Origin: Myotis daubentonii | Taxonomy: Eukaryota > Chordata > Mammalia > Chiroptera > Vespertilionidae | Reading direction: 5' to 3' | DNA: 64,000 bases | Assembly: GCF_963259705.1 (NCBI RefSeq) | Contig: NC_081852.1 | Location: forward strand, 61,638,359 to 61,702,358 | Shown here: positions 22,451 through 32,633 of the stretch, in pieces | Layout of the letters: each line of letters starts with the position of its first letter | Numbering within the stretch: the stretch's first letter is position 1 | Position numbers and translations under genes: made by a program | The notes under the pieces: model-generated | What the model was told of the DNA's origin: nothing | Databases searched by the model: none | What the model saw: only the letters and a program-made list of their open reading frames with translations

Positions 22451-24130
22451 AAAAGCGAATTCCCCCAGAAAGCACCCCTGCTGATACCTTCCTCGGTGTC
22501 CTGCACGCCAGGTGCTGGTGGGAGGCACAGCCCCGGGTCAGTTCCTATCAGTGTGAGCCCAACGCTCACCTGCCTCCTGTCACCTCGGGAGCCTGAGCCA
22601 CGCCCACAGGGCTCTGCTGGGAGCGGGGAGCCCTGGCTGGCATCTCAGGGCAAACTGCCCCCTGATTCCCAGGCACCGGCCCTGGCAGCTCAGCCCTGGC
22701 AGCTTCAGGGGCGGCGGCTGCTGTTTATTTCAAGCTCTGCTGTCTTTGCTGGGGTCACGTGACAGGGACCCGTAGCTGAGGAATGTGGAAATAAACATAA
22801 CAGGGTCACTGTAATAGACGCATAGATTTCTATTCATTACTGAACAGCACGGAGACTCAGTGCCTCCATCCGTAAAGTCTGGGTATCACTGGCATTTTGA
22901 GTCTGAAGATTCTGTGTGGCAGGAGCCGTCCCGGGTGTGGGGCTGGACTGAGCAGCATCCTGGGTTCTTTTACTTTATTTTTTTATCTTGACACGCACAA
23001 CAGCAGAGGGTCTTCCGTGCTCAGCCTCCTCCTGAGCGAGGAGCGCTGCGGGGACATGTAAACTGGAAGGACCTGCAGAGCAGCCCCATCTCCATCATGT
23101 ACCCCGTTTGCTTTGCTGGCTTTGCACTGAAGAGCTGTCCGCCCATCAGAGGGAGAGGCGTGCGGCTCCATCCCCTACGGAGGGAGGAGGGCCTCCAGCA
23201 TCGAGTGCCAGGGAGACTGTGTCCCCAGCAGCAGGAGAGCGCGAGGCGAGGTGTGCGCCCACTCGGAGGGGATTCTCAAACACACTTGGCCCTCCCACAC
23301 CTTCCGCAGAGCTTCTCTTCCTCGCTGCCTCCTGAGCGCCCTGGGGGGCTTCGTCCCGGAATTAAATCCGGGGCCGTTTGAATACAACCCGACTGCGTGC
23401 AATGCCAACGCTCAGGTGAGACGCGGGTGATAAAGGGCCGGGAAGGACCTGGGATTCCTGTTTGACCGTCAGGCCAGGCTTCATTAGCGAGCCAGGACCA
23501 GAAGCAGGTGTGCCCCCAGGAACTGCGTGGGAAGCATTAGCACAGTCTGTGGAAACACCGGCAGGATGAGGAGGCTCCCACGGTGGCGCAGCTCCGTGCG
23601 TGGGTTTGGCTCCGCGTGGGGCCCAGGGCCATGCCTAGATCCAAATCCAGGCCCATTTGGAGGTCCCGGGGCCTCGGGACACAGCTCCGCCAAAGGGGGA
23701 CACGTCCTGGACTCCTCAGGGGACCAGCCAGAAACGTGCCCCCTGCAGCCAGGGTGGGCCCAGCCGCGTGCCTGGGACCCGGGTCTGAGCCACAGAACAG
23801 CTCCGCGCGGCCAGCGTCCCGGGAGAGGCGGCCAGCGTCCCGGGAGAGGCGCAGGGAGGAAAGAGCGGAATTACGACGCCTCTGAGCCGGGCAGACGCAG
23901 GAGGCTGAGCTCCAGGGAAAGGCTCACTCAGCATGTGTTCACCATCCTGATGCGAATTCCTGTGTCTTCACTCAGGATCCACATGTTCTCTTCGCCTTCC
24001 GGTCCTCAGCTGGCAGCCCCGTGAAGGCGTTTACGTCCGCAGCGGCCATAGAGGCGCGCTTAACATCTTCAGGCCACTGGCTATGCGAAACCTCAACAGG
24101 AAGCGGCAAATTTAAAAAGTAAAGCAAATC
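22450..24130. other. Unique intronic DNA
   Basis: GC-rich, no gene recognised. A perfect 21-bp tandem duplication (unit starting CGGCCAGCGTCCCGGGAG) lies near 23808-23850. Confidence 0.4.
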
Positions 24131-24158
24131 CCTCGCCGGTCTGGCTCAGTGGATAGAA
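24131..24158 (+). mobile_element. VES SINE, 5' part (split by nhAT)
   Basis: CCTCGCCGGTCTGGCTCAGT is the start of a VES SINE. The element continues at 24394 after a hAT insertion. Confidence 0.88.
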
Positions 24159-24393
24159 CAGTGACGGCGAACCTTCTGAGCTCGGCGTGTCAGCATTTTG
24201 AAAAACCCTAACTTAACTCTGGTGCCGTGTCACATATAGAAACTTTTTGATATTTGCAACCATAGTAAAGCAAAGACTTATATTTTTGATATTTATTTTA
24301 TCTATTTAAATGCCATTTAACAAAGAAAAATCAACCAAAAAAATGAGTTCACGTGTCACCTCTGACACGCGTGTCATAGGTTCGTCATCACTG
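24159..24393 (-). mobile_element. nhAT MITE inserted in a VES SINE
   Basis: 235 bp, same family as 4729-4945 in the opposite orientation. Termini CAGTGACGGCGAACCTT and GGTTCGTCATCACTG. A perfect 8-bp duplication GGATAGAA of the host SINE lies at 24151-24158 and 24394-24401. Confidence 0.96.
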
Positions 24394-24583
24394 GGATAGA
24401 ATGTCGGCCTGCGGCCTGAGGAGTCCCGGGTTCAATTCCAGTCAAGGGCACGTACCTCGGTTACAGGCTCCTCCCCAACCTGGGCCCTGGTTGGGGCATG
24501 TGCAGGAGTCAACCAATCAATGTGTTTCTCTCACATTGATGTTTCTATCTCTTTCCCTCTCTCTAAAATCAATGAAAAAATAT
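24394..24583 (+). mobile_element. VES SINE, 3' part
   Basis: Resumes with GGATAGAATGTCGGCCTGCG, then TCAATTCCAGTCAAGGGCA, CAGGAGTCAACCAATC and the AAAATCAATGAAAAAATA tail. Removing the nhAT and one GGATAGAA gives a continuous SINE. The GTCGGCCTGCG head is shared with the copy at 63769. Confidence 0.9.
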
Positions 24584-24883
24584 CCATGTCCTGAGATGGC
24601 TTTACGTTTTAAGTAGCTGGCTCCAGGGGGGACATAAGCGGCTGCAAACACCCAGCTGAGTCAGCTGCTACACACAAATATTGTTTCCTTGCCCGGGAGG
24701 GAGCAGCATGTTGGGCAGTGAGACGGGAAATGGAAATGAAATGGTTGCCACCCACACGGTGGTCAGTGTCCACAGGCCTCCTTCGTGGCGGTCTCTGGCT
24801 AGTCGCGCTGGCTTGGGGACTGTCCCCACAGACGTGGCAATTGCAGCAGCAAACGCAGATCTGAGTTAAAAGCTCTGACATCG

Positions 24884-25050
24884 GCCCCAGCCGGGTAGTT
24901 CAGTTGGTTAGAGCGGCGACCTGATATTCCGAGGTTACGGGTTCCATTCCCGGTCAGGGCACATACAAGAATCAAGCCACTGACGCATAAATAAGTAGAA
25001 TGACAAATCAATGTCTCTCTCTCTCTCAAATCAATTAAAACAATAAAAAA
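24884..25050 (+). mobile_element. tRNA-derived bat SINE (VES-related subfamily)
   Basis: Starts GCCCCAGCCGGGTAGTTCAG with a strongly tRNA-like head (TTGGTTAGAGCGGCGACC and GGTTACGGGTTCCATTCCCG). It continues GGTCAGGGCACATACAAGAATC and ends in a CT tract plus AAATCAATTAAAACAATAA. The different body marks another, probably older, subfamily. Confidence 0.88.
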
Positions 25051-25074
25051 CTAGACGTGCAACCCAACACGGCA

Positions 25075-25640
25075 CCCTGGGCATTGGTGCCGGAGAAACG
25101 GAGACTCGCATTCGCACAGAACCTGCACATGAATGTTCACAGCAGCTTTCTCTGTATTAGCCTCAAACTGGCAACAGTGCGGATGTCTGTCCTTGAACAG
25201 GACAGCGGTTAAACCACCTGCGGTAAGTCCACACCGCGGGACAGACCACAGGCGACAAAGGGAACAAACCTTCGACACAACAACCCACCTGACTCTCCAG
25301 AGAATTATGTGTTACCTATCCCACAGGAGATAAAATTTTCAAAATGACAAAATGGTGTGAATGAAGAAGAAATTAGTGGCTTCCAGGGACTGGGGAGGGT
25401 GGGGTGGAGGGAGAGGAGCGCGGGTTATAAATGGACAACGAGGGAACCTGTGTGGTGACAGAAATGGCCCGGCCTTCACTGCGATGGAGTTGAGAACACT
25501 GGCCACCTGCGAGGACCAGGAACGGGGGGGAAATGGGACGGCCATGGGATGCATCGGTGTCATTGCTCTGGTTGAGGTTTGGGGCTGCAGTTTTAGCAAA
25601 TGTTCGTCACTGAGGGGACCTAGATCAGACGTACACAGCC
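25075..25640 (+). mobile_element. Old L1 3' end fragment
   Basis: Contains AATGTTCACAGCAGCTTTCT, AACTGGCAACAGTGCGGATG, a CAGGACAGCGGTTAAACCAC segment and a TGGAGGGAGAGGAGCGCGG region, collinear with L1M 3' UTRs. Diverged and non-coding. Confidence 0.55.
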
Positions 25641-26681
25641 TCTCTCTCTGTTACTTCTTACAACCGCTCGGCCTGTGAACCCCAGCGATCTCCATAACAA
25701 CTGCAATAAGAAGGAAGGAAGAAGGCGGGCAGCCAGCAATTCCTTCTGGGAGTCCCATGTGACGGAGTGCCCAGTGGCCACGGCTGCTGCTCACAGAAAT
25801 TAAAAACCCCAGGGCTGGAAATTAACCGGCGCGGCGACGGCACACGCGGGCTTAAGAAGGATGAAGAACACGCTCATGACTTTTTTGAAGCTGAAATATA
25901 TGAAAGGCTAACACCTTTCCCAAACCTGGCATAGAGCTGAGAATTGCTCTGGGCAGCAAACAAAGGTGGTTGAAATGAGACGGCGAATGGCACCTCTGTG
26001 GGGCGCGGTTACGGTGTTTTGGCCAGGTTCAAGCCTTGGACTAATGAAAGGACAGGGTCCTCTCATGGCCACGTGCAAGTCCCAGCTGGAGGGCAGGGCC
26101 CTCCCAGCACCATCGTAGCCAACGGCTGTGGTTGTGAGCTTGACCCTATGGTCCGAACACGTGGCCCCACGTGCCTTGTGGTAGAGTTCGGGTGCATGTA
26201 GTTGAGTGAGGTTGGAACTCACGAGAATGCTGTAAACAACGTGATCACGCCCCTGCTTTGCCTCGTGGCATCTGCTACAAAATAAAGACACGGCATGTGG
26301 GCGCTGGCGCTGTCTCCTCATCAGGGAGCAGCGTCCCACCGAGACCAGCTTCCATTCTCTTGCCTGTCTTTTCTCAATCCTTTCACCGCCCCGCCCCCCC
26401 GACTCAGGGTCACCTTTGGCCGTAACACACCTCTCTGCCCTGGACAAGGGGAGGGGGCTCCTGCCCGGTTTGCTCCTCTTCGGGGGGCAGAGCCCGGGTT
26501 CTTCGTACCAAAGCCCCGTCTTGGCACAAGGGCACCACCCAACCTCCAGGCACGTTTCTCCAAATAAGTATTTGGTCACGGAAGGGGGAGCACGTGTACC
26601 GTGGGGACGTCCGTGGTAACCAGGCAACCCGGACGCCTGAGACGCGGAAGGGGCGCCGGGGGCAGGGGAGCCTCGGACGGT
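25640..26681. other. Unique intronic DNA next to the downstream exon
   Basis: No repeat recognised. The overlapping 259-codon minus frame at 25908-26687 has no domain I recognise and is better explained as GC-rich intron; it ends at the DOCK1 donor. Confidence 0.4.
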
Positions 26682-26687
26682 ACTCAC

Positions 26688-26782
26688 TTGTTCTGCATCA
26701 TGTTCATGATCACCCAGTCGAACGGGTACACGTTCTTCCCAATGAGGTTCTTGAACATGATGAAAGTTTCCATCAGGAAGTC
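26688..26782 (-). CDS. DOCK1: DOCK1 internal exon (helical region, downstream exon of the pair)
   Basis: Internal coding exon of 95 nt on the minus strand. It starts in phase 0 after a TGTTTCAG acceptor (26783-26790) and ends after two bases of a codon (AA) before the donor GTGAGT at 26682-26687. It encodes 31 residues: [20 protein letters not shown], then [11 protein letters not shown]. The [18 protein letters not shown] core is a hallmark of DOCK1/2/5, and the PFDWVIMN continuation points to DOCK1 rather than DOCK2 or DOCK5. It directly follows the exon at 32634-32735 in the transcript. The following exon should start with one base completing the split codon and continue with the VFLRAINQ-type segment; I could not find it in 1-26687, so it lies off the left edge. 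The region is part of the helical scaffold ahead of DHR-2. Confidence 0.93.
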
Positions 26783-27156
26783 CTGAAACAGAACGGAAAC
26801 ACTGAGACCGCCCGCGGGAGCGCGTGGACCCAGCCCCGGCCGCCTGGCCCGCCCTGAGTAATTACAGGATGAAAGACCGTGCCCTCCGCCGCCGCCGAAT
26901 GAAAACTTTCCAAAAAGTAACGCAGGTGTATTTCCCGGCGCTGCGGACTATTTCTGTCTTTCTGTTTGCACAGCACCTCCCATCGGGGGAACTTTTCCAA
27001 AGACATGATTGAAAACAGTCCCCGGAGGGCATGTCTTTCTAGTAGAAAGAGTGCCGTCCCCAAAGATTACAGGTATGTTGTATTCACACACTTTCTGCTT
27101 ACAGAAAAACACTGTTTACGAACATAACATGAAGCTTATTAATAGTTCTTATAGTG

Positions 27157-27354
27157 TCCGGCCGGTGTGACTCAGTGGTTGAGCGTTGAGCTATGAACCA
27201 GGAGGTCACAGTTCGATTCCCGGTCAAGGGCACATGCCTGGGTTGTGGGCTTGATTCCCAGTAGGGGGCATGCAGGAGGCAGCCGATCCATGATTCTCTC
27301 TCATCATTGATGTTTCTCTCTCTCCCTCTCCCATACTCTCTTATATAAAAAAAT
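27157..27354 (+). mobile_element. VES SINE, full length
   Basis: Near-consensus copy: GGCCGGTGTGACTCAGTGG, ATGAACCAGGAGGTCACAG, TTCGATTCCCGGTCAAGGGC, GCAGGAGGCAGCCGATCC, CT region and an AT-rich tail. Likely imperfect target duplication around AATAGTTCTT and AATAATTCTT. Confidence 0.95.
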
Positions 27355-27359
27355 AATAA

Positions 27360-28123
27360 TTCTTTTATTTACTCTACTTCCACTTCTCATTATCAACAGG
27401 CCCTATCCAGCTGAATATGGGACCTTATTGTCCATGCTCTTTCCTTATATAACTTAGCAAATAAAAGAACTCCCAACCACCTGTGCCTGTTCAGCTCGCC
27501 CCGAACCATCGAGCACGAGGTGGCACCGCCAGCCCTTTCCTACGGCAACGACAGCCCACAGGCTACTCAGCCGTGACCGCTGCCTCCCTGAGGGTCCTGT
27601 GCTCTCCTCAGTCGCGCTCCACTATCCGCCCGGCATCCACGCTAGGATGCAGCCTGGCATCGGGAAGGGGTGTCCATTTCCTCGGGGTCCCCTCCTGTGC
27701 CTGCCAGGATGAGAGCGTCTCGAATCTGACAGCTTGGCACGGGCTCTGAGCTCACCAGAACCAAACAAGTGGTTACCCCGAAGCGCAGGCATCTGGGAGC
27801 CCGCACGCCCCCTGGAGGCCTGGGGAGGAGGAGGAGGAAAGGCAACTGAGAGTCACTTAGAAAGGCGCGGCCCCGGTCAGAGGTGGCGAACCAGTGCCCG
27901 CTGCTCATTCACGTGACCCACGGAATGGGGATCCAGTGCCGTGGCTGTGAAGATCCGGGAGGTAAACGGAATTTCAGAAGCCAAGGAAGCAATTCCCCAC
28001 ACAGAGCTGCAAGGACTTCTGGCAGAGAGACAGGAGCCAGACTTGAGAGCATGAATCGCCAAGGTCCAAGGTTCAGACGCGCTCTCTGCAGCCTTAACAC
28101 CAGAGCCAGGCCCTCCCACGAAT
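27360..28123. other. Unique intronic DNA
   Basis: No gene or repeat recognised between two VES SINEs. Confidence 0.4.
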
Positions 28124-28138
28124 GAAAACTCAGGGAGC

Positions 28139-28345
28139 GCTGGCCGGTGTGGCTCAGTGGTTGAGAGTCAACCTATGAACCAGAAGGTCTTGATTCGATT
28201 CCCGGTCAGGGCCTGATCCCAGTGGCGGGGGGAGGGGGCGGCGCGGGCAGGGGACGGGTGGGGGTATGCAGAAGGCAGCCGATCAATGATTCTCATCTCT
28301 CCCTCTCCCTTCCTCTCTGAAATCAATAAAAATATATTTAAAGAG
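28139..28345 (+). mobile_element. VES SINE with perfect target duplication
   Basis: Near-consensus head and tail, with a G-rich expansion in the middle (about 28217-28265). A perfect 15-bp target duplication GAAAACTCAGGGAGC lies at 28124-28138 and 28346-28360, so the insertion is relatively recent. Confidence 0.97.
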
Positions 28346-28360
28346 GAAAACTCAGGGAGC

Positions 28361-30380
28361 AACTATGATCACCCTTTTGACAAGAGGCCACCAGTTGAGG
28401 GGACTTTAGGGACCTGGGCACGGTCAGCCCGCTGTCCCCCCAAACCCAGCTCCCACATGTTCTGGCCACCAGCCCTCCAAGCAGGGGTGCCTCCCCCACA
28501 CCACACACGGCTCCTCTCCCCGGTTTAAATATTGAAATTCATATTTCACTACTTCAGTTCCCCACTTTCTCAAGAGTTTCCCATTTTAATGACCAGTTTG
28601 CAGATTCCGCCGGCTGAGTGCGGTAATTTCGTCGCGCCTCCATTTGCATGAAATTGCCCGCTTTCTTGCTGATCGCTCCTCCGAGCCTAATAATTGAGAC
28701 ACAGGGTCTGGTTCTTATTATTCCGGAGGCGACGCCTCTTTCCCCAACGCCTTCCGCTCCTCTCCCGGGAAACCGCCCCCCGCCTCATTAGCGGGGCTCA
28801 GCTGCTCCACGCGCGCACTTTGCTGATCACACGGAACGCTGTGCCTTGTGGGCGATGGGATCTGCTGGGCGTCCGTGTTGTCTGCATCACTTACAGCCGT
28901 GGCCGCGGGCCCCGCCGTCGCATCTGCCTCGCACAGGGGACGTGGCTGCACAGACTATGACGGTGGCATTTCCAAGTCCACAAGGGGAGACGGGGGGCGC
29001 ATAGGAGGTGTTTGTGAATCCATTCTTCCAGGCCAACCCACGCCCGCGGCGTTTCCTGCTTTGCTCGTGGAGAGGGTCCCACCAACTAAGTGGGCAGCTC
29101 CGACAAGAGCCATCACTGTACTGTATGGGCCAAGCCTTCTCGTCACGCACCCAGCTGCTTCTGTGCGTCCCGTCCCCGCCCACTGAGCCAATGGCCTCTC
29201 TCACCGCCCAGCCAGAGGGGAATCCCAGCCCTTCTGCCGGTGTCCGCTCTTGTCCCCCGTGGTTCCTACACGTCACCCAGAGGGATCTGTTCAGATTGCA
29301 AGTCTGGTCCAGGCACCCACCCTCCCCCCATCTCCCGCTGAACCCCCGTACCAGTGTTCTTAAGGATGGAGCGCCGTGACCCTCAGAAGGGGAAATCACC
29401 ACTCTGCTTCCTGGGCCTGGCTCCAGACAAGGACCCTCGAAGGATGCTAAACTCGTCAGATGAAGGCTTGTTGGGGGGGGAGTAACTGCCGACTGACTGT
29501 GGATGCCAAAGTATCACCCCAAGATGACCTGACAAAGGGGCACCTTCACCACGGGGAGACCTGGCAGGGCCCCCCTTTTGCCCAAGGGATCAAACCACCC
29601 ATCACCCGTAGGGGCCGGCTTGGTGTTTTCACCCCTCAATGCACACAACAGGGAAGGACTCTTGCAAAAGGAGGGGCCTGGATTTCAGACAAAGCTTCCT
29701 GTCGACGTACAAGGCAGCACGCAACCCTTAAGAACGGGGGTCGTCTGCAAGACCGTTGGCCTGGTGTCTACCCAGAGCAATGCCTTGAAAGGAAGAAAGA
29801 ACAGGAGACGAGAGGCACCACAGGCACATGGCAGGGCCTGGACTGGGCTCTGGTCTGAGGCAGCCCCCAGGGAGGACGAAACATCAGGAAGTGAAGGAGT
29901 CGGAAGCCTCTGGAATGAGGGTTGGCTGCCCTGCTCCGGAAGGGCCACGGAGGGGGCTTCTTGAGAGATGTTGGCGGAAGCTCTGAGGGGGAGGCAGGTT
30001 TCTCACAGGCTCCAGGGATCTCTGTACAGACAGAGCGACTCAGAGGAGGCCGACAAGGTGAGTGCTCGCAGCCGCGGAGCTCAGGTGACAGGAGCCATGG
30101 AGTCCATGGTCCCGGCCTTCCCACCTGCTCGCATGGGCGATCGCTCCCGATAAGCACTTGGGGGCAGAGCACAAGGAAAACCGGGGGACGGGAACGAGGT
30201 CAGCGACTGCGTGGATGTGGATCGCAACAGCGCCGATGATGCCCCAGGTGGCCTTGCGAGATGCTGCTATTACAGGAGAAACCGGGAGAAGCCTAAGGGG
30301 CCTCTCTGCATTATCTTTTACAGCTGCACGTGACTCTACAGATCGGAAAATGAAGCGTTTACTCAAAGAATCAAGGCTTT
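28361..30380. other. Unique intronic DNA with a possible conserved block
   Basis: 28505-28710 is AT-rich, repeat-free and looks constrained (see findings). 28720-30380 is GC-rich with no recognised feature. Confidence 0.4.
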
Positions 30381-30510
30381 GAAAGTCATTTTAAAACAAT
30401 TAAAGGAAAAATAGCAAATAAATGAGTTTTTTTAATAAATAAAAAGAAAGCAAATAAATAAATAAAATATAGCAAAAACAACAAAAAACACACCAAACCC
30501 ACAAAAAGAC
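30380..30510 (+). repeat. A-rich low-complexity stretch
   Basis: AATAAATAAA-type and CAAAAACAACAAAAAACAC-type sequence. It may be the tail of an unrecognised retroelement. Confidence 0.7.
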
Positions 30511-30965
30511 AAGCAAAGTGCACAAGGCTGCTCAGCCCGGCGTCGAGTTCCAGGGGCCTCTATGCCCCACCTTCCCCCAGGCTTGTCGGACCCCGATCCG
30601 CTCGCTGCCCCAGCGAGGCTCCCATCCATGCTGCACCCTCCGTGCTCCCCTCTCTGCATGGCTCCCCCTCCTCTCCCTCCACATCACAGAGGCTCCCTGG
30701 CCGCCGCCTTGTCCAGTCTGGCTCCTTATGGGGTCCTTCCTTCCTCTGCGGCACAGGTGACGTGGGCTCGCTGGGAGGGCCCCCTGCGTCCCGGGCGTGC
30801 CTCCACCGGCCTGCGGGGACCCCAGAGCAGGATGTGCCTGCCTCGCCCCATCCTTCCCGCCACGGCGCTGACAGGGCCAGTGTCCGAAAGTGACCTCCCT
30901 GTCAGGGTCCTGCATCCCAGGCCCACTGTCCGGTGGAGTGAGCCTTCATTAAGCTTCATTTACAC

Positions 30966-31439
30966 CAGTGGTTCCCAGCGTGGGGCACACGCCCCACAGG
31001 GGGGCAACTGGATTTTTCAGGGGGGCAATCTGAGAATGAGTTATTCACAGTGAACTCTGTGCATTTCTTATGGCTCTAGGGGCCTCATATACAGTCTATA
31101 AATATATATTGTGACATATGCATGCATTTCAGTTGCCTATTATGTGTTTGAAGCTTTATTTCCTGTTTCCATACCACTTCATATTATTATTTTTTTCACA
31201 ATTTCTTAGTGGTTTCTTCCTCAGAACGTCCACTGTCCTTTCGTTCTTTTATGTTTCTTTCATGGCTGCCGTGTTCTTTGGAAGCTTGTGTAGACCCCGT
31301 TCATGGCCCTTTAGGCTGCCTCCCCGTGAATAGGGGGTCACTTTTTGAATGATAAGAATTCTATGTCACGGGGGGGTGGGGGGATCAGGATTTTAGAGGC
31401 TTAGGTGGGGCGTGGCCAAGAAAAGGTTGGGAACCACTG
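30966..31439 (+). mobile_element. Non-autonomous hAT element (CAGTGGTTCCCAGCGTGGGG family)
   Basis: 474 bp with terminal inverted repeats CAGTGGTTCCCAGCGTGGG and GGTTGGGAACCACTG. Flanking octamers ATTTACAC (30958-30965) and GTTCACAC (31440-31447) differ at two positions. The interior is AT-rich and lacks a transposase frame; the 71-codon frame at 31118 is not recognisable. Confidence 0.85.
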
Positions 31440-31595
31440 GTTCACACGGATGGTCACAGGAACACAGGAGAGGTGCTCAGCCCGAGGCGCCTGCTCCCAC
31501 TCTCACGCTCTCACAGGATTGGAATCAGCTGGGGGCTGTTTCACGTGGAACTCCAGGCTCCGAGCAGGAAGCCACTGGCAGGATGTCTCCCAGCC

Positions 31596-31805
31596 CAGCG
31601 GTCAGCAAACTGCGGCTCGTGAGGCACATGCGGCTCTTTGGCCCCTTGAGTGTGGCTCTTCCACAAAATGTCAATTTTGCGCATGGGCCACGAAGTTTCA
31701 ATCGCACTGTACGTGCGCGCCCGCACGTGGTATTTTGTGGAAGAGCCACACTCAAGGGGCCAAAGAGCTGCATGTGGCTCACGAGCCACAGTTTGCCGAC
31801 CACTG
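31596..31805 (+). mobile_element. Palindromic (foldback) nhAT element
   Basis: 210 bp. The two halves are near-complete inverted copies around the CACTGTACGTGCGCGCCCGC centre: GCGGCTCTTTGGCCCCTTGA on the left mirrors TCAAGGGGCCAAAGAGCTGC on the right. Termini CAGCGGTCAGCAAACTG and CAGTTTGCCGACCACTG. Target duplication TCCCAGCC/TCCCAGTC (31588-31595, 31806-31813). Confidence 0.93.
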
Positions 31806-31908
31806 TCCCAGTCTGACAGTCCCCTGCTGACATTCTCCCCATCACCACGCCCATGAGCACGCTCACTCCCCACTTCCCAAGTGAGAGATGGCACCTGGAC
31901 CACCCAGG

Positions 31909-32160
31909 ACACCTGCCTGAGGCCCTGGGGTGTCGGGAAGACACCTGCCTGAGGCCCTGGGGTGTCGGGGGGACCCCTGCCTGAGGCCCTGGGGTATCAG
32001 GGGGACACCTGCCTGAGGCCCTGGGGTGTCGGGGGACACCTGCCTGAGGCTGTGGGGTGTCGGGGGGACACCTGCCGTGAGCCCTGGGATGTCAGGGGGA
32101 CCCCTGCCCGAGGCCCTGGGGTGTCAGGGGGACCCCTGCCTGAGGCGCTGGGGTGTGGTC
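31909..32160 (+). repeat. 32-bp minisatellite, about 8 copies
   Basis: Tandem unit of about 32 bp with core ACACCTGCCTGAGGCCCTGG followed by GGTGTCGGGGGG. Copies differ by a few substitutions. It lies about 470 bp downstream of the donor of the upstream DOCK1 exon. The open frames across it are repetitive and non-coding. Confidence 0.95.
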
Positions 32161-32633
32161 GTTAGGGAGGGAGCTCCTGAGCGATCACTTCCGCTCTGTG
32201 GCGAGTCCCCTGTCTGGCTGCATTAGAGATTTACTGAGCAAGTGCTGACGGGCTCCGTGATCACAGCTAATGGATCAGGGAGGAGAAGTTAAGCCGAAAG
32301 GCTCTCTGGCTCCCGCTGTTGCAAGTCAATCAGCGGGTGAAGAGGAGTGAACGGAGACTCTCCCTGGGCAGCACCCCCAAACCTCCACGGCCCCGAAGCC
32401 CATGAGGGACACGGACAGGGCAGCCCAGTCACCCCTCGCCCAGCACGAGCAGCAGGTCTGCGTGTCAGGACCCTCATCCTAGGAACACGGCTCAGGTGGA
32501 CCCTCCCAGGCGGCTTCTCAAATCAGCCGCGGGAAACCCCGGTGCAGAACCACACTTAAAACAGCGACTCCAGTGTTTCCCCAAAATGCTGGCCCCAAAC
32601 ACGGGGATGGGACAGGGTCAGAGTGACACTCAC

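Larger units (their letters stand above)
1..26687 (-). other. DOCK1: DOCK1 downstream intron (partial)
   Basis: No further DOCK1 exon was recognised between the downstream exon and the left edge. The expected next peptide (VFLRAINQ..., FELQLWNNY) does not appear in any open frame on the minus strand. The segment is therefore interpreted as a single intron of more than 26 kb filled with repeats and unique GC-rich DNA. Confidence 0.6.
26783..32633 (-). other. DOCK1: DOCK1 intron between the two exons
   Basis: GT-AG intron of 5,851 bp bounded by GTGAGT (minus, from 32633) and TTTCAG (minus, to 26783). It carries two VES SINEs (27157-27354 and 28139-28345), two hAT elements (30966-31439 and 31596-31805), a 32-bp minisatellite (31909-32160) and an A-rich stretch (30380-30510). 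Between these the sequence is unique and GC-rich, with an AT-rich conserved-looking block at 28505-28710. Confidence 0.85.

Noticed and set aside
24884..24960. tRNA gene
   Set aside because: The tRNA-like head continues into a SINE body and A-rich tail; it is a tRNA-derived SINE, not a functional tRNA.
25908..26687. 259-codon minus-strand open frame
   Set aside because: It has no recognisable domain, lies in intron directly beyond the DOCK1 donor, and fits chance openness in GC-rich DNA.
31118..31333. Possible transposase fragment in the 474-bp hAT
   Set aside because: The 71-codon frame is a hydrophobic translation of AT-rich DNA with no transposase motif.
31909..32160. Evenly spaced repeats resembling a CRISPR array
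   Set aside because: No variable spacers; ordinary minisatellite.
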